DNA of 64,000 nucleotides from positions 18,684-82,683 of the forward strand of contig NZ_BMPB01000019.1 in assembly GCF_014647375.1 (NCBI RefSeq). Reading direction: 5' to 3'. The first letter of the stretch is position 1. The number at the start of each line of letters is the position of its first letter. The position numbers and the translations under genes were made by a program. The notes below the pieces were generated by a model. That model saw nothing but the letters and a program-made list of their open reading frames with translations, was not told the origin of the DNA and did no database searches. Positions 34,674 through 44,724 of this stretch are shown piece after piece. The stretch comes from Parabacteroides faecis (lineage in GTDB: Bacteria; Bacteroidota; Bacteroidia; Bacteroidales; Tannerellaceae).

Positions 34674-36818
34674 TTATTGTTTCACAATTTTGAAGATACG
34701 GCTTTTGAAAGCTCCGTACAATGGGAACTCGACTCCTATATTCATCAAGTGGCGACCTTTATAAAGTCCTTCCATCCCGTCAATCCGATAGGATGCTTCC
34801 GGTTCCAAACCGCGTAATTTTACCTTTTTAGGGCGTTTCATCTCCGGGATTACATTATCAGGATACTCAGCCAGATTATAAACGAACAGGACAGATTCTG
34901 TCTTCGGCTTATTGACAAACTGTAGAACACTCCGGTTATTTTCATAAGGGGAAACCAAACGATAATGATCTCCTTTATGCACCGTTTCCCGTATCTCTTT
35001 ATAAAGAGCTATCTTTTCACGGGCTGTTTCCTTCTCTTTATCGGTCCATTTCGTTATATCGTAGCCGACTCCCAACACCCCGCACATAGATACGTCAAAC
35101 TTAAATTCCAGCGGATGCTTCTGACCGTGCCAGTCCTCTTGTGTCACCCAACTGATCATTGAATTGGAAGGGAACGCATTCAGGAAAGAATACTGTATGA
35201 ATGTACGTTCCACCGGATCGGTATTATCACTTGCCCAGCAGAAATCGGTACGTGCCATCATACCCAGGTCCACTCTTCCACCACCACCGGCACAGTTCTC
35301 AAACCATACTTCCGGAAATTCGGCACGCAGCGTTTCTAACAGACGGTACAGGTTCTCGATATATTTAATACGGACCGCCCGCTGCTCGTCGGTCGGTGCA
35401 GACAGAAAACCCGGCTCAGTCAGTCCGCGGTTCATATCCCATTTTATGAATTTGATATTGTTTTCACGCAGCAAGGTAGAGAAACAGGTATATAAATATT
35501 GATAGACATCTTCGCGTGCCAGATTAAGCATCAACTGGTTACGTGTTTCATGCCGGGTCCGGTTCGGGTAATGGAATACCCAGTCAGGATGTTGGCGGTA
35601 GAGGTCGCTGTTCGGGTTTACCATCTCCGGTTCTATCCAAATACCGAAATCCAATCCCATAGCATTGATCTTGTCGATCATCGGTTGCAAACCGTTAGGG
35701 AATTTATTCTTATCGACAGTCCAGTCACCTAAACCGCCTTTATCGTTCACACGACCTTTAAACCAGCCATCGTCGATTACAAAGACCTCTACACCCAGTT
35801 CTTTTGCAATTTTAGCCAAAGCCAGCTGATGTTCTTCATTTACATCAAAAGTCGTCGCATACCAGCTATTATACAAAACAGGACGAACCTGATCGCGATG
35901 GGAAGGATATAAGACCTTTTCGCGGGTAAAAGAAGCCAGATTTTGTGAAACACCCTCCATTCCACGGTTGGTATATCCGACCATCAGTTTAGGGGTTGTA
36001 TAACTTTTTCCCGGCTGAAGGACCAGGAGTTGGTCCCAGAAATTAATACCTCCGGTCACCTGAACCTCGCCGGGAGCATATTTCTCGAAATCCATCCGCC
36101 AGTTCCCACTATACTGCAAGGAGCCAAACCAAACTTCTCCACAAGTCTCCTCCTGCTCGCCTTCCGGTCTTATCGCAAAGAAAGAAGAACCGTATGAACG
36201 CAGGTCTTTCGTCTGAATCGTCTTCAGTCCCTGGGTCAGTTTCGTTACATTCATCTGATACTCATATCCCCATCTGCCGGACAAGTGTGTCAGTTCATAA
36301 GCATTTTTCGGTAGGAAAAAGGTACCGGATTGAACATTTTCAATGTCGATACTCCCTTTCTTTCCCGTGTTCTTTACCTCTATCCATTTTTCCAGCAGGT
36401 CATACTCCGGGAGAACACGGATATATTCCGTTACTGCCAGCGGATAATATTTATCTTTCTGATGAATAGCCAAAGTGGTATATCCATCCTGCGTCAGGAG
36501 TTCCGCTCCGGTATAAGTCAGTTCAATATTCCTCACCCGGTCTTTGAAGACTGCTTCCAGCATCGGAGTGGTTGCCGAATAACCACCTCGCACCGTCACT
36601 TCTTCCCCTAACGGATAACGAAGCATTTCCGGATCCTGACTTTTATCTCCGAAATAAAACATTCCTACCACGCCTCCTTCCGAAACCGCTATCCTATAGA
36701 TAGACGATTCCGTTTCCAACGTCCATGATTTACCATCATTCCCGATACTGACAGGGTTTGTTTGAGCCTGTATAACTCCGGCTACAAAAAGAAACAACAC
36801 AATAAAAGACTTTTTCAT
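34674..36818 (-). CDS. GH36 alpha-galactosidase, exported
   Basis: 714 residues from ATG 36818; two earlier ATGs (36827, 36836) would lengthen it by up to six residues, but 36818 gives a standard signal peptide (MKKSFIVLFLFVAGVIQAQ). N-terminal beta-sandwich to about 300, then the TIM barrel: VFVIDDGWFKGR, DFGIWIEPEMVNP, and nucleophile Asp in KWDMNR near residue 461. The acid/base Asp is in CWASDNTDPVER near 530. It cleaves terminal alpha-galactose and would act in the periplasm. It follows the GH2 pair after a 153-bp gap that may hold a weak promoter. Confidence 0.92.
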   Translation of the reverse strand: MKKSFIVLFLFVAGVIQAQTNPVSIGNDGKSWTLETESSIYRIAVSEGGVVGMFYFGDKSQDPEMLRYPLGEEVTVRGGYSATTPMLEAVFKDRVRNIELTYTGAELLTQDGYTTLAIHQKDKYYPLAVTEYIRVLPEYDLLEKWIEVKNTGKKGSIDIENVQSGTFFLPKNAYELTHLSGRWGYEYQMNVTKLTQGLKTIQTKDLRSYGSSFFAIRPEGEQEETCGEVWFGSLQYSGNWRMDFEKYAPGEVQVTGGINFWDQLLVLQPGKSYTTPKLMVGYTNRGMEGVSQNLASFTREKVLYPSHRDQVRPVLYNSWYATTFDVNEEHQLALAKIAKELGVEVFVIDDGWFKGRVNDKGGLGDWTVDKNKFPNGLQPMIDKINAMGLDFGIWIEPEMVNPNSDLYRQHPDWVFHYPNRTRHETRNQLMLNLAREDVYQYLYTCFSTLLRENNIKFIKWDMNRGLTEPGFLSAPTDEQRAVRIKYIENLYRLLETLRAEFPEVWFENCAGGGGRVDLGMMARTDFCWASDNTDPVERTFIQYSFLNAFPSNSMISWVTQEDWHGQKHPLEFKFDVSMCGVLGVGYDITKWTDKEKETAREKIALYKEIRETVHKGDHYRLVSPYENNRSVLQFVNKPKTESVLFVYNLAEYPDNVIPEMKRPKKVKLRGLEPEASYRIDGMEGLYKGRHLMNIGVEFPLYGAFKSRIFKIVKQ

Positions 36819-36971
36819 AAGCTTCATTCTAATCATTTAATAAAATGGGTTAATATATCTGTTTTTACTCACAAAGCAAAGGAACCGGCTCCCTGATCAT
36901 GCGGTTCATACATATCAAAGGCAGAACCGGTTCCAATTATAATTTATACACGAAGTAACAAGCTAAAAATG

Positions 36972-39788
36972 TTATTTATACAAACCCTTTATTGCTTCAA
37001 CCGTCACCACTTGTGAAGGATTGAAAGCATTGCTCTTCATATAATGAAGCAGACTATTTGCCAGCTGCCGGGCTTCAGGCCGTTTCTCCATCTCTGTTGT
37101 CAGGTCGGCACTACACATCAACAACTTTCCTTTTCCTACTTTCATTTCTACGACCATACCAAAAGAACGGGCAGTAAACCAATCATCAATGATACGAACG
37201 ATCGGTTTGATATCATCGCCAAGTTTTTTCAACGGAATAGCCTGACAGTGCGACATAGCATCCTGCCACTGGTAATCGCTATGGTAAGCAGTCGGGAACA
37301 AAGACAAAGCCGGATGTGACGGATCACATAAAATACCCAATGTATGAGGAGCTTGCCCGTTCGTCCACAACGTATTCCAGAAGATGGAAGAGAAACCGAC
37401 AACTACAGAGTCTTTTCCTTCATTTCTCAGGTTACCGAATTGGGGAGTCAACAAAACTTTGCCTCCTTTATCCAGTACATCTAAAGCCTCTTTATCCAAT
37501 ACCGTGGCTATTTTCACCTCTGCTGACTCCTCTCTGGTTTCCGGGTACACCCAAACATGCCAGTGATTTTTATAGTTTCCAACCAAAACTTCCAACAGAT
37601 ACTGAACGGGAACCTGCGTTTCCAACTTTTTATGAAGCTCACCCACTTTTGTCAATGTTCCGGTCGGAATTGTAGCAGTAAAGAAAGAGCCGGAATCAAC
37701 GAGACCTCCATCCATAGAAGTCAGCTTCCAGGTCGTTTTAGCATTCGACAAATCATCTGCCGAATATTGAGCAATTTCGATTGAGGCTTCCAATGTCTCG
37801 CCACTATTCAATATGAAACGATCCATACGTGCCAAAGGTACAACTTCATTGCAAAATTCACTGAATTCCAGAGAAGTCACATAACCTTTCGAACGCCAAA
37901 AAGGATTAAGTACCCCAACCAGAGCCGTTCCTTGTCCTGGAAAATCGTGCAAATCAAGTAACTGGAAACCGCCAAAGCCCTTTGTCCGCAAAGCTGCTTC
38001 AATATCCGCCTTGTAACAAAGCGCCTGCAATTTACCGGAAGCAAATAAGAAGCTATCCGCCAATGGCAGCAAACCATTTTCACGTAAACGATCTTCAAAT
38101 ATATCAAAGTTTTTCGCTTTCAGAACTCCTGTATACTGACTCCGCTCTTTAAGATCCGGATATACACACCATTGACCTATTTCATGACTAATAACCGGAT
38201 GTGTCGCGGATATTCTGGAAGTCCAATCATAATTACTTCCCGGCTTTGTTGCATTTATAATACTTCCGATCCCTTCTCCCCATGCCTGAATACGTGGAGC
38301 TGGACTAGAATAATAACAATGCCAGTCATTTTCCGGTATAGCCGGCCAACCGGCAGCTGTCGTACAGAGAAAACGTCTATCTTTCGCTTTCCAATGTTTA
38401 ACAAAATCCGTCAGATATTTCTCATGTCCATCTCCCGATGGTTCATTCCCGTAAGAGAAAAGGCAAAAAGAAGGATGATTTGCATATTCCTGTACAATAC
38501 GTTCACTCTCATCCATTACAAACCGGTCTATAGGTTTACCACTACCTACTTGAGCCCAGGCACCACATTCTACATAGAAATAGAAACCTAGCCGATCCGC
38601 AACATTAAAAGCGGCTTCAGGCGGGCACCAGGAATGGAAACGCAAATGGTTTAATCCATGCGCCCGACAAGTTTTCATAATCCGTTCCCATTCAGCCTCG
38701 TCTGTCGGAGGGAATCCGGTTTCCGGGAAAATACAGCACTCTAATGTACCCCTGAAAAAGACAGGGCGACCATTGATAGCAATCTGAGTTCCTTTGGTTG
38801 ACAGTTCACGCATTCCAAATTGCTCCTCCATTTCGTCCTTGCCAGATTTTGTATCCAACTGAACATGGAGTGTATACAGATAAGGAGCAAACTCATCCCA
38901 CAAACGTGGGTTATCCCCCATTGCATAAGAGACTTGAATTATATTCTTTCCTTTTCCCAGTTCACAGTTCTGACTAATAACAGGAAGGGTTTGAGAAGCG
39001 TCTGATCTAAGACAGGCCCGCAAATTAACTGCTCCTTTAAGAACCTTCTTATCCGCATTCTCGATCTGTATTTCTGCCAGTATTTTCTTTTCCTTTACCA
39101 CAGGAACGATACGTACAGAAGAAATATAGGCTTTCGGTCTGGCTTCCAGCATAATTTCTCCAACCACCCCATTCCAGTTACTCTGCGTATTGTCGGATAC
39201 ACTATGAGCATCAGGTCCGGGATTAATATCTTTGATCCGGTTATCTACCCGGAGCGTAAAGGTATGTTCACCAGGTGTCAAAAAGGAAAGAACATACCGA
39301 TGTGGAGTCGATAATGAGTTTTCCGAGCCGATTTGTTTGCCATCTACCCACAAAGTAGTCTCCCAATGACAACGTTCCATCGTAAACAGAATTTCTTTAT
39401 GCTTCCAGTCAGCCGGAATCACTACTTTCTTTTGATACCATGCAGCCCCGGAATAATATTTATCCGGCGATAACCAAAACACAACTTTCGTATCTTCAGG
39501 ATGACGATATTTAGCATACGACGGACTCTCATACCAGGTACGGTTCCACATCGAACCGACCCAGGGAGTATTAACAGTGACAGGATTTCCTTTACCATTA
39601 GTATTCATAGAGCCTGGAAGAGTTATCTTATCTTTCAGATCACTGTTGTACCACATCTCTGATATTCCTCTGTCGCCAGGATCTTCTTTAAACTGCCAGG
39701 TTCCACTTAGCGACAGACTTTCATTCTGAGCCAACAGGGTAGACAGGCTGAACGACAGTAATATAAATAAAAATAGTCTATTCTTCAT
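36972..39788 (-). CDS. GH2-type glycoside hydrolase, periplasmic (paralogue 1)
   Basis: 938 residues. Ordinary signal peptide (ends STLLAQ), so periplasmic. GH2 order: jelly-roll sugar-binding domain from about 25 (LSLSGTWQFKEDPGDRGI), Ig-like domain, and TIM barrel from about 330. The acid/base Glu is in SYGNEPSGDG and the nucleophile Glu is likely the one in ISHEIGQWCVYP. A long C-terminal region of about 350 residues follows. GH2 covers beta-galactosidase, beta-mannosidase, beta-glucuronidase and others; a galactose substrate fits the neighbours but is not shown. It lies 55 bp after paralogue 2. Confidence 0.85.
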   Translation of the reverse strand: MKNRLFLFILLSFSLSTLLAQNESLSLSGTWQFKEDPGDRGISEMWYNSDLKDKITLPGSMNTNGKGNPVTVNTPWVGSMWNRTWYESPSYAKYRHPEDTKVVFWLSPDKYYSGAAWYQKKVVIPADWKHKEILFTMERCHWETTLWVDGKQIGSENSLSTPHRYVLSFLTPGEHTFTLRVDNRIKDINPGPDAHSVSDNTQSNWNGVVGEIMLEARPKAYISSVRIVPVVKEKKILAEIQIENADKKVLKGAVNLRACLRSDASQTLPVISQNCELGKGKNIIQVSYAMGDNPRLWDEFAPYLYTLHVQLDTKSGKDEMEEQFGMRELSTKGTQIAINGRPVFFRGTLECCIFPETGFPPTDEAEWERIMKTCRAHGLNHLRFHSWCPPEAAFNVADRLGFYFYVECGAWAQVGSGKPIDRFVMDESERIVQEYANHPSFCLFSYGNEPSGDGHEKYLTDFVKHWKAKDRRFLCTTAAGWPAIPENDWHCYYSSPAPRIQAWGEGIGSIINATKPGSNYDWTSRISATHPVISHEIGQWCVYPDLKERSQYTGVLKAKNFDIFEDRLRENGLLPLADSFLFASGKLQALCYKADIEAALRTKGFGGFQLLDLHDFPGQGTALVGVLNPFWRSKGYVTSLEFSEFCNEVVPLARMDRFILNSGETLEASIEIAQYSADDLSNAKTTWKLTSMDGGLVDSGSFFTATIPTGTLTKVGELHKKLETQVPVQYLLEVLVGNYKNHWHVWVYPETREESAEVKIATVLDKEALDVLDKGGKVLLTPQFGNLRNEGKDSVVVGFSSIFWNTLWTNGQAPHTLGILCDPSHPALSLFPTAYHSDYQWQDAMSHCQAIPLKKLGDDIKPIVRIIDDWFTARSFGMVVEMKVGKGKLLMCSADLTTEMEKRPEARQLANSLLHYMKSNAFNPSQVVTVEAIKGLYK

Positions 39789-39843
39789 TGTACATTATAA
39801 TTTTACATCGATATTATCCTATGAATATATAATCTTCAGAAAT

Positions 39844-42648
39844 TCACTTTACAAGTAAATTCTCTATCTGTTCAGGAGTAATCTCCTTCTGCGGATTAAA
39901 ATGAGAAGATGCCATATATTCCAGGATGCTTTGTTTAAATTGAGCTGCTGATAATCTGTTATCCAAATCGGTATCCAGATCGATGCTGCAAACCATCAAA
40001 TTACCTTTGCCTACTTTACCCTCAAAAAGTACACCGAGTTTCCTGTTTTTAAACCAGTCGTCGATGACATAGACCAAAGGTCTGAAATCATGAGGAAAAT
40101 CATCCATTACCATAGCATTACAGCTTACAGCCAGATCTTTCCACTGAAAATCCGAATACCCGTCGTTAGGGAATGCCGCAAAAGCTGCATGAGCAGGATC
40201 ACACAGGAAGCCTAAAGTCTGTGGGGGAACATTGTAAGTCCATGCTGTATTCCAGAAAATAGGAGTAAATGCAACCCGTATATCACCCCCTTTTTTCGGA
40301 GCTATCTTTCCATAAGAAAGAAACAAAACATTTTCTCCCTGATTCAACTTATCAATCGCCGTTTTATCCAGTTTATAAGTGATATAAGGCATTTTTTGTA
40401 TTTCTTTCTTCCTGGCAGGATATACCCATATATTCCAACTATTAGCAATCTCTGTATTTTCTACATTCACCTTTAAGGTCAATTGGGTTGGGTCGGTAAA
40501 AGTATTCAGAGTAAATTCAATGCTACCTGCCTCTATCAGATTTCCAATAGGAAGATCATGTCTGAAAGAGCCGGATTTTACTACATTACCCTCTTTTGTC
40601 TCTACATTCCACAAGATAGAGGCATCCAGTAAAGGTTTTTCTCCAAAATGAGCAAATTCTATATTCGCCTTAAATTGCTCGTTATTGTTCCATATGAGCT
40701 TAGGCATCCTTGCCAAAGGCACTGTTTGATTACAAAATTCGCTGTATTCTTTACCGTCTACATATCCTTTACTTTCCCAGAAAGGATTCAGCACTCCCAC
40801 CAATGCCGTTCCCTGACCAGGGAAATCATGTAAATCCAAGAGTTGAAATCCGGCAAAACCCGGAGTACGCAAAGCGGCTTCTATATCCATTTTATAACAC
40901 AACGTCTGCAAACGACCGGAAGCATACAGAAACTTATCCGCCATGTCTCCCAGACCTTTTTCATTCAAGGTTTCTTTAAATATCTCAAAGTTCTTGGCTT
41001 TCAGTACACCTGTATATTTATCTATCTCTTTAAAGTCAGGATATACACACCACTGGCCGACCTCATGGCTTACCACCGGCATATCCTCAAGAATACGTTC
41101 TCTGAAATCATAGTCGGTACGGGGAGTATAAACATTCAGGATATTATCTATACGTCCAATTCCTCCTATACGGGGTTTATCTGTATTATAATAATCTGCA
41201 TCCGGAACCAAAGGCCAGCCACCGGCACTTGTATATAGTCTTCTGCCATCGTGTTGTTTCCAGTAAACAACCAAATCATTCAAATAATTGACTTGATTAT
41301 TACCCGACGGTTCATTACCATAGGCAAGCAGACAGAAAGAAGGATGGTTACCATATTCATTCAGGATACGGATACTTTCTTCTTTAATCCACTGATCTTG
41401 CTTGTTCCCATCGCCTACAGAAGTCCATCCGCCGCACTCGACCTGAAGATATACCCCCATACTATCTGCAACATGAAATGCAGCAGCAGGCGGGCACCAC
41501 GAATGGAAACGAACGTGATTTAGACCGTAACTCTTGCAGGTTGCATAAATCTTTGCCCAATACTCATTATCCATCGCCGGATAACCAGTTTTGGGGAAAA
41601 CGCAACATTCCAATGTTCCGCGAAGGAAGATAGGACGACCATTAATATCAAAATGGGTACCATTCGCTTTGAGTTCGCGAAAACCGAAATTTACATCTTT
41701 TCTGTTAACCCCATCCCGGGAAGACAAAACAGCCTGTAAACGGTACACATTCGGCGTAAATTCTGACCATAATTTGACATTATCTTTCCATTCAATGGTT
41801 GTTTCCACACAATTTCCGGCATTGGCCTCGATATCTATTTCTTTTTCCAATATAGATTGGCCTTCGAAAAGAACATTCAATGCCAAACGGGAACCTGCGG
41901 GTTTTCCATCCATGTAAACCTTGACGGTAGCCTTCTTTGCCTTTGCATCCGGATACACTTGTATATGATCGATGGCTAAAGCAGGTAGAGCCTGCATTTT
42001 TATCTCACCTATAACTCCGTTCCAGTTTGTCTGAGTGTGGTCAGAGACACTGTGAGCATTGGAACCGACATCTATATGTACACGATTATCCACTCTCAAA
42101 GACAATAAATGCTTGCCGGGAGCCAAAGAATTTATCAAATACCTATGAGGTACCTGAAGTGCATCTTGATGGCTTATTTTATTCCCGTCGATATATAAGG
42201 AAGTTTCCCAGTGGGTACGCTCAAATTCCAATAAAATACGTTTGTCGCTCCATGATTCCGGTATCTCAATCTCTTTTTGATACCATGCAACGCCTACATA
42301 ATATTTATCAGGATTCAACCAGAACGGAACTTTTATATTGCCTGGTTCACGGTATTTTGCATACTCATCGGCTGTATACCAGGATTTATCCACTACAGAA
42401 CCAGTCCATTGAGTATGAATACTGACATCATCACCTTTTCCTTGTTCCTGTAAAGATCCCGGCAACTGAACTTTGTCCGAAAGTTCTTTCATCTGCCATT
42501 GTTCACTGACCCCGATATCATCGGGGTCAAGTGCGAACTTCCACTCTCCTGCCAGAGAAAGCTCTGAAGGAGAGTTATTACAAGAAACTAAAGCTAATAA
42601 TGTAGATACCAGCAGATAAAATATAGATTTTATATTCTTCTTTTTCAT
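39844..42648 (-). CDS. GH2-type glycoside hydrolase lipoprotein (paralogue 2)
   Basis: 934 residues, homologous along its whole length to the neighbour at 36972. It has a lipoprotein signal (lipobox ALVSC, then NNSPS), so it is membrane-anchored, perhaps at the cell surface. Catalytic blocks are kept: AYGNEPSGNN for the acid/base Glu and VSHEVGQWCVYP for the nucleophile. Conserved GTLECCVFPKTG and HSWCPPAAAF mark the same subgroup. Same order of domains as paralogue 1. It lies 53 bp after susD. Different anchoring with the same active site suggests sequential cuts of one glycan on either side of the outer membrane. Confidence 0.85.
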   Translation of the reverse strand: MKKKNIKSIFYLLVSTLLALVSCNNSPSELSLAGEWKFALDPDDIGVSEQWQMKELSDKVQLPGSLQEQGKGDDVSIHTQWTGSVVDKSWYTADEYAKYREPGNIKVPFWLNPDKYYVGVAWYQKEIEIPESWSDKRILLEFERTHWETSLYIDGNKISHQDALQVPHRYLINSLAPGKHLLSLRVDNRVHIDVGSNAHSVSDHTQTNWNGVIGEIKMQALPALAIDHIQVYPDAKAKKATVKVYMDGKPAGSRLALNVLFEGQSILEKEIDIEANAGNCVETTIEWKDNVKLWSEFTPNVYRLQAVLSSRDGVNRKDVNFGFRELKANGTHFDINGRPIFLRGTLECCVFPKTGYPAMDNEYWAKIYATCKSYGLNHVRFHSWCPPAAAFHVADSMGVYLQVECGGWTSVGDGNKQDQWIKEESIRILNEYGNHPSFCLLAYGNEPSGNNQVNYLNDLVVYWKQHDGRRLYTSAGGWPLVPDADYYNTDKPRIGGIGRIDNILNVYTPRTDYDFRERILEDMPVVSHEVGQWCVYPDFKEIDKYTGVLKAKNFEIFKETLNEKGLGDMADKFLYASGRLQTLCYKMDIEAALRTPGFAGFQLLDLHDFPGQGTALVGVLNPFWESKGYVDGKEYSEFCNQTVPLARMPKLIWNNNEQFKANIEFAHFGEKPLLDASILWNVETKEGNVVKSGSFRHDLPIGNLIEAGSIEFTLNTFTDPTQLTLKVNVENTEIANSWNIWVYPARKKEIQKMPYITYKLDKTAIDKLNQGENVLFLSYGKIAPKKGGDIRVAFTPIFWNTAWTYNVPPQTLGFLCDPAHAAFAAFPNDGYSDFQWKDLAVSCNAMVMDDFPHDFRPLVYVIDDWFKNRKLGVLFEGKVGKGNLMVCSIDLDTDLDNRLSAAQFKQSILEYMASSHFNPQKEITPEQIENLLVK

Positions 42649-42701
42649 ATTACTTATTTAAGATTCGAATCAATATAACATCATTCCAACTACTTCAAAC
42701 C

Positions 42702-44714
42702 TTACATTGTCGGACCCTGGTTAGGAACTAACGGCCAACCCGGGTTCTGATAAATAGGCGAATTTGAAATATCATCACCAGGAGAAGTGATCATAAAATG
42801 TTGTATGGCAATCGGCGCGAGATAATGAGCCATGCTCCACTTATAACCATTCAAAGCTAATGATTTTGAATTAATTTCGTAAGGACGGAGATAAGAACTT
42901 ATAGAAGGTGCCGACACATTTGCAGTCGGATCGTCCAATCCGTAAACCAACAATGTTCCACCTTCCGGTTTGTCATACCATGCCTGCATGGGTCCCCACA
43001 GTCTAAAACCTTCAATATGATAGGGTGTCGTTACCAGCTGATCCATAGATCTCCAACGCTTCAAATCCATATAGCGGAAACCTTCGGCCATCAATTCACT
43101 ACAACGCTCCCTGCGAATATTATATAAAACCGGATCTATCAACTGACCAGCAGAATAGGCTCCCCAATCAAATTTCGCCTCTTCACTCATATTGGTAGCT
43201 GCTATAGTTTTATTATAGTCTTCATCTACAAATGCACGGTTTCTAAGTTGTTTCCAATAGCCACTAGCCACATTATCGACCGTTCCTGTTTTCTCATAGC
43301 ATGCCTCCATATAATTCAAATAAGCCTCCGCTGCCCGGAAAATGATACTGCCGGTATATCCTAAAAAGTTACCGCAATGTTTTCCATCATAATTCAGACC
43401 TTTCCTCAATGCATACCCTGTTGAGTATGACCAACCCGCGCTTCCGTTTGTAATATCCGGAACAGGCTCTTTTATTGTACCATGCGTATTTTCCGGTGAA
43501 TCATAAAGTATATTTGTTTGTCCGGGTTCCTTCAAAAACAACCACAATCTACCGTCTCTATTCTCTCTGACCTGTGAAATTTCCTCATCACCGGCATACG
43601 TTGAAGATGCATTATAGATAGGTAAACCATTTTTCATCAAAAATGTATTTACCATTCCTCGTGTAGGTCCAACACCATCATTTCCTCTCTGAGCCATTTG
43701 TACAACCCCATGTGTTACACCTAAGCCTTTACTATATTGCCGCCATAACAGCACTTCGCTAAAGCCGGACATATCTTCCGCACCGAACATATCGAAATAA
43801 GGATTCGTAGGATCCGCCAGCGTTTGCTGCAAAACACCATTATTATCAACCAACGGAATAGCATCGGCAACCTGTTTTGCAGATTCCATAGCCAATGAAA
43901 GAAAATAATCAATTTCTTTATCTATATCTCCCAGCGGATACAGATACCCAGTATTATAATCTTTATTTTTCCCGGGCCATCCTTCTCCATTAGGAACAAA
44001 GGCTGTATTTTTAAAATATTTCAACCAGGTACCTTCAAACAAAGCAACCCTCGATTTCACCAATAATGCACAATTTTTAGAAATACGATTTTTCTTATCA
44101 TCCGGTTTATCTTTCAATAGAAAAATCGCAGAATCCAAATCTGAAATAATAGCCCGTGCCACTTCATTTCTGGGAGAACGTTTACTTGCCTCAGTCAACG
44201 CTTCTTTTTCATCAGGCAAAGTCGTTTTAATAATAGGAAAATCTCCGAACTCCTGAAGCTTTTTAAAATATTCAAAGGCTCTCAGAAAATACATTTCCCC
44301 TATATATTGCTTAATATTGGTCTCATCACCTTCCAATCCGCCTGCTTCCCACCGGGGAACCACATTCTGGATAAAATAGTTACAGCTATAAATCATATCA
44401 AAACTCCAGCTGCCTCCGGATTGAGCTACTTTCCATTGTCCCGGAACATATCTGTTATCATAGTTCTTATGCGCCATCTTATCCGTATGCATATCCATAC
44501 CGTAAGTTCCATATCCTGAGCCGGAGTTGGAATGAGAGATCAAAATCGTGGAATACAGATTATTAGCGTATGAAGCTAATTGTGACTCTTCTGTTAAATA
44601 ATTTTCGGGCGTCACCATGGTCAAAGGTTCTCTGTCAAGATAATCATTACACGCAAAGAATGTACCAACCATCAACACACCCGCTATCTTTTTCAATATA
44701 CTTGTCGTTTTCAT
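42702..44714 (-). CDS. susD: SusD/RagB family glycan-binding lipoprotein
   Basis: 670 residues. Lipobox FFACN gives acylated Cys near 22, followed by DYLDREPLTMVTPENYLTEE, the usual SusD N-terminus. TPR-like helical pairs and long loops follow, with the C-terminal RagB motif region around RRERCSELMAEGFRYMDLKR. SusD proteins cap the SusC barrel and bind the glycan at the cell surface. It lies 10 bp after susC, the invariant arrangement. It is somewhat longer than the common 500-600 residues. The symbol denotes the homologue, not the starch protein itself. Confidence 0.92.
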   Translation of the reverse strand: MKTTSILKKIAGVLMVGTFFACNDYLDREPLTMVTPENYLTEESQLASYANNLYSTILISHSNSGSGYGTYGMDMHTDKMAHKNYDNRYVPGQWKVAQSGGSWSFDMIYSCNYFIQNVVPRWEAGGLEGDETNIKQYIGEMYFLRAFEYFKKLQEFGDFPIIKTTLPDEKEALTEASKRSPRNEVARAIISDLDSAIFLLKDKPDDKKNRISKNCALLVKSRVALFEGTWLKYFKNTAFVPNGEGWPGKNKDYNTGYLYPLGDIDKEIDYFLSLAMESAKQVADAIPLVDNNGVLQQTLADPTNPYFDMFGAEDMSGFSEVLLWRQYSKGLGVTHGVVQMAQRGNDGVGPTRGMVNTFLMKNGLPIYNASSTYAGDEEISQVRENRDGRLWLFLKEPGQTNILYDSPENTHGTIKEPVPDITNGSAGWSYSTGYALRKGLNYDGKHCGNFLGYTGSIIFRAAEAYLNYMEACYEKTGTVDNVASGYWKQLRNRAFVDEDYNKTIAATNMSEEAKFDWGAYSAGQLIDPVLYNIRRERCSELMAEGFRYMDLKRWRSMDQLVTTPYHIEGFRLWGPMQAWYDKPEGGTLLVYGLDDPTANVSAPSISSYLRPYEINSKSLALNGYKWSMAHYLAPIAIQHFMITSPGDDISNSPIYQNPGWPLVPNQGPTM

Positions 44715-44724
44715 GCTATTCTAT